From contig JBDRYS010000003.1 in the NCBI GenBank assembly GCA_039803545.1, positions 1 through 64,000 of the forward strand: 64,000 nt of DNA, read 5' to 3'. The DNA comes from a candidate division WOR-3 bacterium. GTDB lineage: Bacteria > Hydrothermota > Hydrothermia > UBA1063. The notes below the pieces were generated by a model, which had not been told where the DNA came from, did no database searches, and saw only the letters and a list, made by a program, of their open reading frames with translations. Positions 45,897 to 54,582 of the stretch are shown piece after piece; the stretch's first letter is position 1; each line of letters starts with the position of its first letter. The position numbers and the translations under genes are program-made.

Positions 45897-47531
45897 ATGA
45901 AACTTTTCATTGCCTTTCTTTTATCCTGGTACATAAAAGAGTTTAACGTTATCCTTAAGCTTTCTGAGGAGAACCTTCTGAAGGTAGAGGAAACTATTAC
46001 CGTAGACTTCCAAAGTGAACTCAGACATGGAATCTACAGAACTATTCCCATTAAATTTAGAAACAGCGAACTTCCTATAAAAATCATCTCGGCAGGATGC
46101 GTAGACCATAAGGAAACCCAGTGGACCTGGAGAAAAGGTACAGATTATATCACTATAAGAATTGGCGATCCAGAAAAGTACATCACTGGTATCGTTAAAT
46201 ATTACATCCACTACGAGGTGAAATACTCTGTCTTTGACAGCCTTGACTTCCAATATTTTATCTGGAATGTCACAGGGAATAACTGGGATGTGCCAATCAA
46301 CTCCGTTTTATGTAAAGTTACATTACCTATCCTGCCTTCAGAGTTCCACGCTTACACCGGTCTGTGGGGTGAGAGGAAAGAGGATGTAAAAATAGCTTTT
46401 GATAGCTCTCAGAAATATCTCTACTTTGCCACCACAAAACCCCTTGGGCCTTATGAAGGCTTCACAATCCTGCTAAAATTCCCTCCGAACACTTTTAAAG
46501 TACAGAGCAAAATTTCAAAACTCTTAAGTTTTCTTCTAAATATCTGGCCATTACTTATACCCGTAGTTGCCTTCTTTATTCTCCTTTTAGAATGGTACAA
46601 ACGGGGTAGAGATCCCTATACCGGTACCATTGTCGTCCAATACGATCCCCCTGAGGACCTCACCCCCTCCGAAAGTGGAACCATCTTCGACGAAAAGGTG
46701 GATCCACGGGACATAACTGCTGAAATAGTTTCCTTAATCCTAAATGGCTACATCAAAATAGAGGAAGGCGAAAAAAGGGAGATAATTCTCACAAGGTTAA
46801 AGGACTGCGACGATAATCTTAAACCCCATCAGTGCGCCATTTTAAAAAGCCTTTTTAAACCAGAGTATGCAAAGGAAGATGGCAAAATTGTAAAATTATC
46901 AGATCTTAAAAATCGCTATTATCAGGAGTTTGCAAAAATCCGCGATGAGATCTACGAAAGCCTTACTAAAGGAGGTTACTTCAGGGAAGACCCACAGACT
47001 GTTAAAACCCACTATTACGCCATCGGTTTTATAATCTCCTTCGGAATAGCAGTCATAGGACTACTTTCTTTACAGTCTGCGCCTACCCGCTTTATCACTG
47101 CAATTTTCTCATCCTTTTTGAACTTCATTGTCTTTTCCTTTTTCGGCAGAATAATGGTTGCTAAAACTATTAAAGGTGCAGAAGCTTTAAGGTACCTGAG
47201 AGGGCTTAGAGAATTCATCCATACCGTCGAGAGGGAAAGGCTTAAACTCTTTGCCCTTGATAATCCAGAAATGTTTAAAAAACTACTCCCTTATGCCATA
47301 GCCTTCGGAGAAGAGGAAAAATGGGGTAAGGTTTTTGATGAAATCTTTGAAGAGATAAAGGAAAGGGCTGGCATTGGCTACATGAGGGTACACTCCTTCG
47401 TGCCCACAATGGCCTACCTTAATTCTACACTATACTCTATTCCTCACTCTTCGGGTGGAAGCCACGGTGGTGGATTTAGCGGCGGTTTCAGTGGAGGTGG
47501 TGCGGGTGGCGGCGGGGGAGGGGCCTGGTAA
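45897..47531 (+). CDS. DUF2207 membrane protein with Gly-rich tail
   Basis: 544 aa. A signal-like N-terminus leads into an extracytoplasmic domain (EFNVILKLSEENLLKVEETI), a membrane helix at about 205-225, a cytoplasmic part, two more helices at about 365-415, and a C-terminus of Gly, Ser and Phe ending GGGGGGAW. This is the DUF2207 architecture, function unknown. No Shine-Dalgarno; probably leaderless. Confidence 0.88.
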   Translation: MKLFIAFLLSWYIKEFNVILKLSEENLLKVEETITVDFQSELRHGIYRTIPIKFRNSELPIKIISAGCVDHKETQWTWRKGTDYITIRIGDPEKYITGIVKYYIHYEVKYSVFDSLDFQYFIWNVTGNNWDVPINSVLCKVTLPILPSEFHAYTGLWGERKEDVKIAFDSSQKYLYFATTKPLGPYEGFTILLKFPPNTFKVQSKISKLLSFLLNIWPLLIPVVAFFILLLEWYKRGRDPYTGTIVVQYDPPEDLTPSESGTIFDEKVDPRDITAEIVSLILNGYIKIEEGEKREIILTRLKDCDDNLKPHQCAILKSLFKPEYAKEDGKIVKLSDLKNRYYQEFAKIRDEIYESLTKGGYFREDPQTVKTHYYAIGFIISFGIAVIGLLSLQSAPTRFITAIFSSFLNFIVFSFFGRIMVAKTIKGAEALRYLRGLREFIHTVERERLKLFALDNPEMFKKLLPYAIAFGEEEKWGKVFDEIFEEIKERAGIGYMRVHSFVPTMAYLNSTLYSIPHSSGGSHGGGFSGGFSGGGAGGGGGGAW

Positions 47532-47554
47532 TCACATTTTCGCAACCCTTCATT

Positions 47555-47560
47555 TATAAT
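47555..47560 (+). promoter_or_regulatory. -10 box of epimerase gene, leaderless type
   Basis: TATAAT ends 6 nt before the ATG at 47567. No clear -35 and no Shine-Dalgarno. Confidence 0.5.
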
Positions 47561-47566
47561 TAAAAC

Positions 47567-48490
47567 ATGAAAGTTCTTCTCACTGGAGGTTGTGGATTCA
47601 TAGGTTCCCATGTTCAGGACTACTACATTAAAGAAGGCTATGATGTAGTGGTTGTTGATAACCTCTCTTCTGGCAAAAGGGAACATCTTAACCCCCGGTC
47701 AAAATTTTACGAGGTGGATATTCGCAATCTTGAAGCCCTTGAAGAGGTCTTTTTCAAAGAAAAACCGGATATCGTGAACCATCATGCAGCCCAGATCAGC
47801 GTAATATACTCTACAAGAAATCCTCAGGAAGATGCAGACATCAACATTCGAGGAACAATAAACCTCCTGGAACTATCGGTAAAATATGGTGTCAAAAGAT
47901 TCCTTTTTTCCAGTAGCGGGGGTGCCATTTACGGTAACCCTATTTACCTTCCCTGTGATGAATTACACCCCATAGATCCCCTAAGCCCTTATGGGATATC
48001 AAAGTACGCAGGCGAAATGTACATAAGATATTACCACAAAAATTTCGGTCTTGATTACGTAATTCTTAGATATGGCAACGTTTATGGACCTCGGCAGGAC
48101 CCATACGGAGAAGCTGGAGTTGTGGCGATCTTTGGTATGAATATGTTGCAAAATAAGGATTGTTATATTTTCGGAGACGGTAATCAGGAAAGAGATTTCA
48201 TTTACGTAGAGGACGTGGCCCGAGCGAACCTAATATTCACAAAAGCTGAAAATTTGCGGGAGCGGGAATTTAACATCGGTTCTGGCAAAGGGACATCCGT
48301 CAATGAACTCTTCAAAATGATGAAAACAATAACGGGATATAGCGGAGAGCCCGTTTACAAAGAGCCAAGAAAAGGCGAAGTTTATAAAATTTATTTAAAC
48401 GCCGATAGAGCTAAGAAAGCGGGCTGGTTACCCATTGTAAGCTTCCAGGAAGGCATTGAAAAAACCATTGAACACCTGAGAAAATCATAA
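47567..48490 (+). CDS. NAD-dependent sugar epimerase (GalE-like, SDR)
   Basis: 307 aa. N-terminal GGCGFIGSH binds NAD; active-site FSSSGGAIYG and YGISKYAGE supply Ser and Tyr-x3-Lys. YGNVYGPRQDP and IFGDGNQERDFIYVEDVA are typical of UDP-glucose 4-epimerases and their kin. It supplies nucleotide sugars for surface polysaccharide or galactose use. The exact substrate is not decided by sequence. Confidence 0.92.
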   Translation: MKVLLTGGCGFIGSHVQDYYIKEGYDVVVVDNLSSGKREHLNPRSKFYEVDIRNLEALEEVFFKEKPDIVNHHAAQISVIYSTRNPQEDADINIRGTINLLELSVKYGVKRFLFSSSGGAIYGNPIYLPCDELHPIDPLSPYGISKYAGEMYIRYYHKNFGLDYVILRYGNVYGPRQDPYGEAGVVAIFGMNMLQNKDCYIFGDGNQERDFIYVEDVARANLIFTKAENLREREFNIGSGKGTSVNELFKMMKTITGYSGEPVYKEPRKGEVYKIYLNADRAKKAGWLPIVSFQEGIEKTIEHLRKS

Positions 48491-48492
48491 CT

Positions 48493-48768
48493 ATGGCCAT
48501 AAAGCGTTATTACATAAGGCTTTACGGAATTGTTCAGGGAGTGGGATTTAGATACTTTGCCTATAGGCTTGCAAGAAATATGGGTATAGGTGGATACGTG
48601 AGAAATATGCCCGATGAATCGGTTGAGATCGAAGCAGAAGGTCCAGAGGAGATTCTTGAAGAATTCATAAGAAGAGTTGAAGAAGGGCCTCCAGCTGCCG
48701 TTGTAGAAAGGGTTATAAAGGAGGAAATACCTCCCGTAGGCGAGAAAGAATTCGAAATAAGGCGTTAA
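48493..48768 (+). CDS. acyP: Acylphosphatase
   Basis: 91 aa. It hydrolyses acyl phosphates. The catalytic Arg is in GIVQGVGFRYFAY and the catalytic Asn in GGYVRNMPD. It starts 2 nt after the epimerase stop. Confidence 0.95.
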   Translation: MAIKRYYIRLYGIVQGVGFRYFAYRLARNMGIGGYVRNMPDESVEIEAEGPEEILEEFIRRVEEGPPAAVVERVIKEEIPPVGEKEFEIRR

Positions 48769-48788
48769 AAAAGAGGCTATTTAAAAAT

Positions 48789-48818
48789 GAAAGAGGGGCC
48801 CGAATGGGCCCCTCTTTC
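48789..48818. terminator. Bidirectional terminator between acyP and OmpA-type gene
   Basis: GAAAGAGGGGCCC (48789-48801) pairs perfectly with GGGCCCCTCTTTC (48806-48818) around GAAT. On the minus strand ATTTTT follows. On the plus strand the 3' flank is less U-rich. It serves the two convergent units. Confidence 0.8.
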
Positions 48819-48840
48819 GTTACGCCTAAAATCCTTTCTA

Positions 48841-51234
48841 TTATTCTATCGTACCCAGTATTGTGAACTCCACCCTTCTGTTCATCTGGTAATCTTCCTC
48901 GGTCTTTTCAGGATAAACCACAAGCCTTCTCTCACCATATCCCTTTGCTATTAGCCGGTCAGGAGATATGTTGTGAACCTTAATCAGATAATCTCTCACC
49001 GCCTCCGCTCTTGCTTGAGATAGTTTCAGGTTGTAAGCATCAGACCCCCTCGAATCGGTATGACCTCCAATCTCCACCTTGACATTCGGGTATTCCTTAA
49101 GGAACATGGCAATGGAGTCGAGCACAGGGTAAGACTCAGGCTTAATATCAGCCTTGTTGAATTCAAAGTAGATATTCCTAAAGGTAAAGACCATTTTCTT
49201 CTTGAGAAGTGCGATATCCTTTGTCGTTTTCTTTCCACCCTCAATAACAAAGCTGGTCTCGTAAGGTATATACTTTTCAGCCTGCGCCTTAATTCTGTAC
49301 AAACCTTCTTTCAGTTTCATAGAGAACTCGCCATTTTCTGAAGTGTTTATGGTCTCAACAAGATTACCCGTAGAATCGTAGATTTCTACCGTTGCCACAA
49401 GAGGTGAAAGTGTCTTAGCATCCACTACTTTGCCTATAACCTCACCCTCTGTTGGCATTATGGTGTAGTTCTTAGTAACAGTCTCCAATGCCTTAATGTC
49501 AAAGGTTTCATAAATAGGTTTGTAGTTGGCCTCTTCGATCTTTATGGAGTATACGCCTTCTAAGTATTTTTTAGACACTTTACCGCTTGAGTCAGTAAGA
49601 AGGGTATCAGCATGCCCAAGAGTATCCACTACAATAACAGGAACATAGGCTTTTGGTAACCCCGTTACAAAATCTGTCACCATCACAACCAATTCTCCCA
49701 CGAGTGGCTTTAAATAAAAGGTGGTCTTAACCTTTTCTTTCTTATCAACAAAAATCACTGTGTCCTTCGAAGTGTAATTCTGAGCATACACGCTTATCTT
49801 AGTCCATCCCCAAGGTATCTTTACCTTAAACTTACCGTCATCCTTTGTAGTCAAAGTCTTTACCTTCCCATCGTACCTTTCAATCTCCACCTTCGCAATC
49901 ATCGGATTACCAGTAGTAGAGTCAATAATTGTTCCCTCTATTTTCTGAGTAATAGCACTTCTGAATCCTGCAGCCACTGTCACTGAAAGCCCTTCCGCAG
50001 AGCTTACTACTCCACCCTGATTGGAAACACCGGCATTTATGAACATAAAGGGAAGCTGAAAGCCAGTACCTAATGAAAAGTTTGGCCTCTGACCACCGCC
50101 AAAGGTAGCACCAAGCATTAAAGGAAGGAAGGTATTTAGTTCCAAGGCTAAGGACAACCTCGGCGTAGTACTGGACAGGGCGGTTTTCTTAAAGCCCTGT
50201 TCTACATCAAAGTAAAACTTCAGCGGAGCTCTATAAAAGTCATATCTTCCCGAGAGTCTCAGAATTACAGGAAGTTTGGTATTGAAACTGCCTGCCTTTC
50301 TTTCAATGGTATCGGTGAAAATTTCTCTCAAAGAATCAGCACTATAAAGGTCATAAAGATTAAATTTCTTTGAGGATATAGCGGCGATCCCTGTGAAAGT
50401 TGAGTCAGAGTTCCACCTAATATTCGAAACCAAGTTTTCTAAAGTAAGACCTAAGGTAAACTTCGGCGTCAATTCTACCGAGGATCCCAAGGACATTGAA
50501 AATCCATAACCAGGGGCTTTAAAGATATCGCTAACAGTGAGATTCTTAATATTGTACACGAAATCAGGAGTTGAATACATAAAGTCAACAGTGTCCTTAA
50601 CCTCCATAGAAGTGTCTGATACCTCAATTCTTCCTGTCCTTGAGGTTATTTTCGCATATCCAAGCCCCGCAATATAGGAACCCGAGAGTCCAAAGTAAAC
50701 TTTTTTATTCGCAATCTTTTCCTTTAATCCAAAGCCCAAAGTATTTTGAATATAAGAGACCGCTTCTGCTTCAAGATTCGAAAAATCGTAGGAATTATTA
50801 ACTTGAACACCATAAAGTCCGATGCGGAAAAGGTCTCTTGGTAAGTTAACCTTTGCAGCCTCAACAACCCTGCTTGCCAGCCCGACAGGGCCTATGGATA
50901 TTCCAAGGGGCATCACACTTGAGTACTGACTTAATTCGAAACTTTCGCCTATCTTATTGAGTACCTTCTGCTTAAATTCATCGGTTATCGTATCCATAGG
51001 CGCAAGTTCATTGTAAAAATCAAGGGAAATCAGATTATTATTTAGACCGGTGTGCAAGTAGGGAAGCATCAGTACAAAGGAAGGATTGTATTTTCCCGCT
51101 AAGTTTTGAGGGGAATGGAAAACCGAATAAGGGCCAAAGTGCCCAGCGGTTCCGTACCACTCTCCATTAAAGGAGATTATTGGATAGGCCCAGGTTAGGC
51201 TCACTAAAAAAAGTATTACAAAAAGCTTCTTCAT
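48841..51234 (-). CDS. OmpA-family outer-membrane protein with barrel and Ig-like repeats
   Basis: 797 aa. After a signal peptide (ending near LTWAYP), residues about 20-425 form a DUF5723-like beta-barrel. Three carboxypeptidase-regulatory-like domains follow, starting EGTIIDSTTGNPMIAKVEI, GELVVMVTDFVTGLP and GEVIGKVVDAKTLSPLVATV. About 680-795 is an OmpA peptidoglycan-binding domain (YFEFNKADIKPES, GGHTDSRGSDAYNLKLSQARAEAV). Start 51234 is preferred to 51240, since GGAGG abuts the earlier ATG. It anchors the outer membrane to the wall. Confidence 0.93.
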   Translation of the reverse strand: MKKLFVILFLVSLTWAYPIISFNGEWYGTAGHFGPYSVFHSPQNLAGKYNPSFVLMLPYLHTGLNNNLISLDFYNELAPMDTITDEFKQKVLNKIGESFELSQYSSVMPLGISIGPVGLASRVVEAAKVNLPRDLFRIGLYGVQVNNSYDFSNLEAEAVSYIQNTLGFGLKEKIANKKVYFGLSGSYIAGLGYAKITSRTGRIEVSDTSMEVKDTVDFMYSTPDFVYNIKNLTVSDIFKAPGYGFSMSLGSSVELTPKFTLGLTLENLVSNIRWNSDSTFTGIAAISSKKFNLYDLYSADSLREIFTDTIERKAGSFNTKLPVILRLSGRYDFYRAPLKFYFDVEQGFKKTALSSTTPRLSLALELNTFLPLMLGATFGGGQRPNFSLGTGFQLPFMFINAGVSNQGGVVSSAEGLSVTVAAGFRSAITQKIEGTIIDSTTGNPMIAKVEIERYDGKVKTLTTKDDGKFKVKIPWGWTKISVYAQNYTSKDTVIFVDKKEKVKTTFYLKPLVGELVVMVTDFVTGLPKAYVPVIVVDTLGHADTLLTDSSGKVSKKYLEGVYSIKIEEANYKPIYETFDIKALETVTKNYTIMPTEGEVIGKVVDAKTLSPLVATVEIYDSTGNLVETINTSENGEFSMKLKEGLYRIKAQAEKYIPYETSFVIEGGKKTTKDIALLKKKMVFTFRNIYFEFNKADIKPESYPVLDSIAMFLKEYPNVKVEIGGHTDSRGSDAYNLKLSQARAEAVRDYLIKVHNISPDRLIAKGYGERRLVVYPEKTEEDYQMNRRVEFTILGTIE

Positions 51235-51246
51235 TTTCATCCTCCT

Positions 51247-52275
51247 TTACTCTGAAAGTTTCTCAAAGTCTAAATTTCCAACTACTCTCATATAGCCACC
51301 ATATCTTATGTAGTCAACCGATCTAACAACAACAGGCCTTGGCCTTTGAGGTATAATAACCCTTTGATGAATATAGATCGTATCCCTTGTGAGAAAATCT
51401 ATTACTCTCTTTGGAAGTTTCGCCGTTACACTCCAGGTGGTCTCACCAATTGCAAACCCTTGATTATCTATTGACGCAGGATTTAGATTATGATCGAAGA
51501 CCTGCGCACTATCGGTTTTTTCTTTATTAATTAACCAGGTATTGAAGAATAATCCTACGGGCAGTCTATTGCCTCCAAACATGGAAAATTGCAAAGTATC
51601 GATCAAACCCTTTTGAGCCGCTTCGATAATTGTGGAATCAACTTTAAGGGTAATTTCTTCAAATACCAGCGTGTCTCCCCTCAAATCGAAGGCGGAAGGT
51701 ATCTTATAACCAACGTACAATGTATCAACCTGAATCGCACCGAAGGAACCACGTCCGCGGGCATTTAGTGCAAAAGGTCCAATTGGAACATCAGTTAAAG
51801 CAATAAGAATTGTGGTATCTATAGGGCCAGGGTTATTGAGTGCGATATTCACGGTATCAGCCCGCACCAAAACTCCTTCCTTATAGTAGGAAGAAACACA
51901 TTCTAAATTAAAGGGAAAAATGACCTGTCCCTTGAGCCTGATAGTAACATTAATTAACGGTAATCTCGAAGATATTACCGAGTTCGTTGTATCAAGAACA
52001 TCGGGCAAACCATGGGAGAAAGTAACGTTAAAGGTACTATCTATAGCCAGATAAGTGTTTGTAATAGTCGTGTCTTCGGCAAAATAAATTGTATCATTGC
52101 CGATAGAAAGATATTTGGGATTATCACTTACGAAGTCCGCCATTGAATAGGTTTTATTCACAGCAGGAACACTTACATCGAGTGGCAGCACTTTGTTGCT
52201 GTTCCACTCCTCTATTTTCAGGTTGCATCCGGCAAACATCAATGCCAGAGCAAGCACTGGCAAAAACCTCTTCAT
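51247..52275 (-). CDS. Outer-envelope lipoprotein, unknown
   Basis: 342 aa. The N-terminus has a lipobox, LMFAGC, with the lipidated Cys at 17. The rest is beta-rich with repeated DTTI and VDT patterns and no recognised domain. GGAGG lies 5 nt before the ATG. It sits between manC and the OmpA-type gene in one operon, so it may partner that barrel. Confidence 0.8.
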   Translation of the reverse strand: MKRFLPVLALALMFAGCNLKIEEWNSNKVLPLDVSVPAVNKTYSMADFVSDNPKYLSIGNDTIYFAEDTTITNTYLAIDSTFNVTFSHGLPDVLDTTNSVISSRLPLINVTIRLKGQVIFPFNLECVSSYYKEGVLVRADTVNIALNNPGPIDTTILIALTDVPIGPFALNARGRGSFGAIQVDTLYVGYKIPSAFDLRGDTLVFEEITLKVDSTIIEAAQKGLIDTLQFSMFGGNRLPVGLFFNTWLINKEKTDSAQVFDHNLNPASIDNQGFAIGETTWSVTAKLPKRVIDFLTRDTIYIHQRVIIPQRPRPVVVRSVDYIRYGGYMRVVGNLDFEKLSE

Positions 52276-52288
52276 AAAAACCTCCTGT

Positions 52289-53320
52289 TTACAAAAGTTT
52301 TTCTAAGCCTTTTTCCTTCAGAATTGCCCTTAGCTTTTTTATATTTTGAGCCTCGCTCATTGGAATTACAAGTACAACGTCATCGGTTGAAATTACTATA
52401 ATGTCAGAGAGCCCGTAAGCTGCAATAACCGGTCCCCTCTGAATAAATAGAGAATTCCTACATTCCGAGACCACCGCATCACCAAGAATTAGGTTGCCTT
52501 TTTCATCCGTATTTAAAACTTTAAAGAGAGAAGGAAAGGACCCTAAATCCTCCCAGAAGAACCCTCCTTCCACTACCGCTATGTTATCGGCCTTCTCCAT
52601 AAACGCATAATCCACTGAAATTTCGGGCGCCTCTTTATATATCTTATCAAGCTCTTCAGGGAACTTCGATTCCTTTAAAACCTTATAAAATTCGGGCATA
52701 AATTTTTTCACAGATTCATCAAAGACATCTGTCCTCCATACAAACATCCCTGCATTCCAGTAAAAATTCCCAGAGGAAATGTACTTTTCTGCTGTTTCTC
52801 TATCGGGTTTTTCATGGAACTTAATAGCCTTATAAGATCTTTTTCCAATCTTTTCACCTCTTTCGATATAACCGTAACCCGTTTCGGGTCTTGTGGGCTT
52901 CATGCCAATAGTAACAATGTACCCCTTTTGGGCTAAACCCTTTGCCTCTTCTACAGCTTCGATGAAAATTTCGTCCTCCCTTATAAAATGATCCGATGGG
53001 AAAATGCCAAGGATTATTTCACCGTACTTCCTCAAAGTATACTCGTTGGCCACGGCACAGGCAGGTGCGGTGTTTTTGCCGATGGGTTCAAGAATCTTAA
53101 AGATACCGGGAAACATTGAATCTAACCTATCTTTGAACCTTGAATTGGAAATGAGAAAAATCTCTTTAGTCTCTGGAACTTTTTGCAAACGTTTTACCGT
53201 TTGTTCAATAAGGGTTCCCTCGCCCGCGATTTGAAGAAATTGCTTCGGATTTTCGTCCCTCGATAGGGGCCAAAATCTCTCACCTTTACCTCCACACAAT
53301 ACACCCGCTACAAAACTCAT
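52289..53320 (-). CDS. manC: Mannose-1-phosphate guanylyltransferase
   Basis: 343 aa. It makes GDP-mannose from mannose-1-P and GTP. Signature AGVLCGGKGERFWPLSRDENPKQFL, ILEPIGKNTAPA and KFHEKPDRETAEKYI. It is the short form without the phosphomannose isomerase domain. Start 53320 is chosen over ATGs at 53323 and 53341: TATAAT on the minus strand (53327-53332) lies between them, leaving exactly 6 nt to this ATG. Confidence 0.93.
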   Translation of the reverse strand: MSFVAGVLCGGKGERFWPLSRDENPKQFLQIAGEGTLIEQTVKRLQKVPETKEIFLISNSRFKDRLDSMFPGIFKILEPIGKNTAPACAVANEYTLRKYGEIILGIFPSDHFIREDEIFIEAVEEAKGLAQKGYIVTIGMKPTRPETGYGYIERGEKIGKRSYKAIKFHEKPDRETAEKYISSGNFYWNAGMFVWRTDVFDESVKKFMPEFYKVLKESKFPEELDKIYKEAPEISVDYAFMEKADNIAVVEGGFFWEDLGSFPSLFKVLNTDEKGNLILGDAVVSECRNSLFIQRGPVIAAYGLSDIIVISTDDVVLVIPMSEAQNIKKLRAILKEKGLEKLL

Positions 53321-53326
53321 CATATA

Positions 53327-53352
53327 ATTATAATGCTCCATAGCTTTATAAT
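53327..53352. promoter_or_regulatory. Divergent -10 boxes for manC and PlsY-fusion gene
   Basis: TATAAT on the minus strand (53327-53332) is 6 nt before manC; TATAAT on the plus strand (53347-53352) is 6 nt before the gene at 53359. No strong -35 boxes are seen. Both starts lack Shine-Dalgarno sites. Confidence 0.6.
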
Positions 53353-53358
53353 AAAAAT

Positions 53359-54546
53359 ATGGCTTTGAAGATCCTATTCAGCATCTTATGTGGGTATCTT
53401 ATAGGGTCCCTGTCACCTTCCTACTTCTTTGGAAAACTCCTAAGGGGTATCGACATAAGGGAAGTTGGGGAAAAGAATGCAGGTGTAATTAACGCATACA
53501 AAATCCTTGGACCGATACCCGCCCTTTTTACCGCAATTTTTGACCTTTCTAAAGGGTTAATCTCGGTATGGATTGCCTTTTGTATCGGCATTGGATATCC
53601 AATAAACTTTTTAATTTCCTACGCAGCGGTCCTCGGCCATATTTTCCCCTTTTATCTAAAATTCAGAGGGGGCCAAGGCGAAGCCACTGCAACGGGCATT
53701 CTATTGTACCTCCTTTTCAGAACCTTATTTACAAAACCAGATTTTCTAACAGCCTTTCTACTTCTACTCTTTTATTCACTGGTATTGATTTATATCATCG
53801 GCCCCTCAGGAATACTGGGATTATACATTCTTCCTGTAGCCTTCCTATTGACAGCAGTTCATTCTTCACCCCTTGAATGGTTAACAATGCTGGTATTCGC
53901 TTTACATATCTTTGTCCTTAACTTGCGAAACCGCATTAAAACTGGCTACAGACTAAGCGAAAGAACAAGAACCACTATAAAGTGGTCCAGATTCGCAGCA
54001 AGACCCTTTGCTGTATTATTTATAATTATCTACTTCCAAACCTCAAAGGGCTTCATCCTTAACTTAACCGGTAGTGTTGCCCTTGCCTTTTTAATCTTTG
54101 ACCTTGTGAGGCTCTCAAAAGCAGGTATAAATAAGGCAATTATGAAAACTCTCAGTTTTGCTTTTAAGAGCAAGGAAGAGAAAACCTTCTCCAGTATGAC
54201 CCACTTCACAGTGGCTTCCTTTTTAAGTTTTCTGCTGTTTCCGGGAAAAATCGCTTCATGTTCAATTCTTTTCCCAGTCTTTGGTGATATGTTCGCAAAA
54301 CTTATGGGATTGGAATATGGGCGAAGACAACTCTTTGAAAAGACCCTCGAAGGTTTCATTGCCTATGTAACTTTTGGAGTAATAGCGGGTTACATTTATT
54401 CGATCCTCGCAAACTTTCCCTTTCCCCTTGCCATTATAGGTGCTTTAGTTGGGGCCATATCAGAAGTGCTACCCTGGAAATTAGACGACAACCTGAGCGG
54501 GTCGCTTTTCTCAGGACTTGCAATGTATTATTTTGGAAAATATTGA
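53359..54546 (+). CDS. PlsY-like acyltransferase fused to a CTP-dependent lipid kinase-like domain
   Basis: 395 aa, about twice the length of PlsY. Residues 1-195 match PlsY (acyl-phosphate to glycerol-3-phosphate transfer): GYLIGSLSPSYFFGK, GIDIREVGEKNAGVIN and GHIFPFYLKFRGGQGEATA, with substitutions from the usual GSGN, ATN and GGKG. Residues about 230-395 match the dolichol/phytol kinase membrane family: FPVFGDMFAKLMGLEYGRR, TLEGFIAYVTFG and EVLPWKLDDNLSGSLF. Predicted membrane enzyme of phospholipid or polyprenol synthesis. Confidence 0.82.
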   Translation: MALKILFSILCGYLIGSLSPSYFFGKLLRGIDIREVGEKNAGVINAYKILGPIPALFTAIFDLSKGLISVWIAFCIGIGYPINFLISYAAVLGHIFPFYLKFRGGQGEATATGILLYLLFRTLFTKPDFLTAFLLLLFYSLVLIYIIGPSGILGLYILPVAFLLTAVHSSPLEWLTMLVFALHIFVLNLRNRIKTGYRLSERTRTTIKWSRFAARPFAVLFIIIYFQTSKGFILNLTGSVALAFLIFDLVRLSKAGINKAIMKTLSFAFKSKEEKTFSSMTHFTVASFLSFLLFPGKIASCSILFPVFGDMFAKLMGLEYGRRQLFEKTLEGFIAYVTFGVIAGYIYSILANFPFPLAIIGALVGAISEVLPWKLDDNLSGSLFSGLAMYYFGKY

Positions 54547-54582
54547 AATGGTGTATAATTTAGCAAACAAGAGGAGGTGGAT

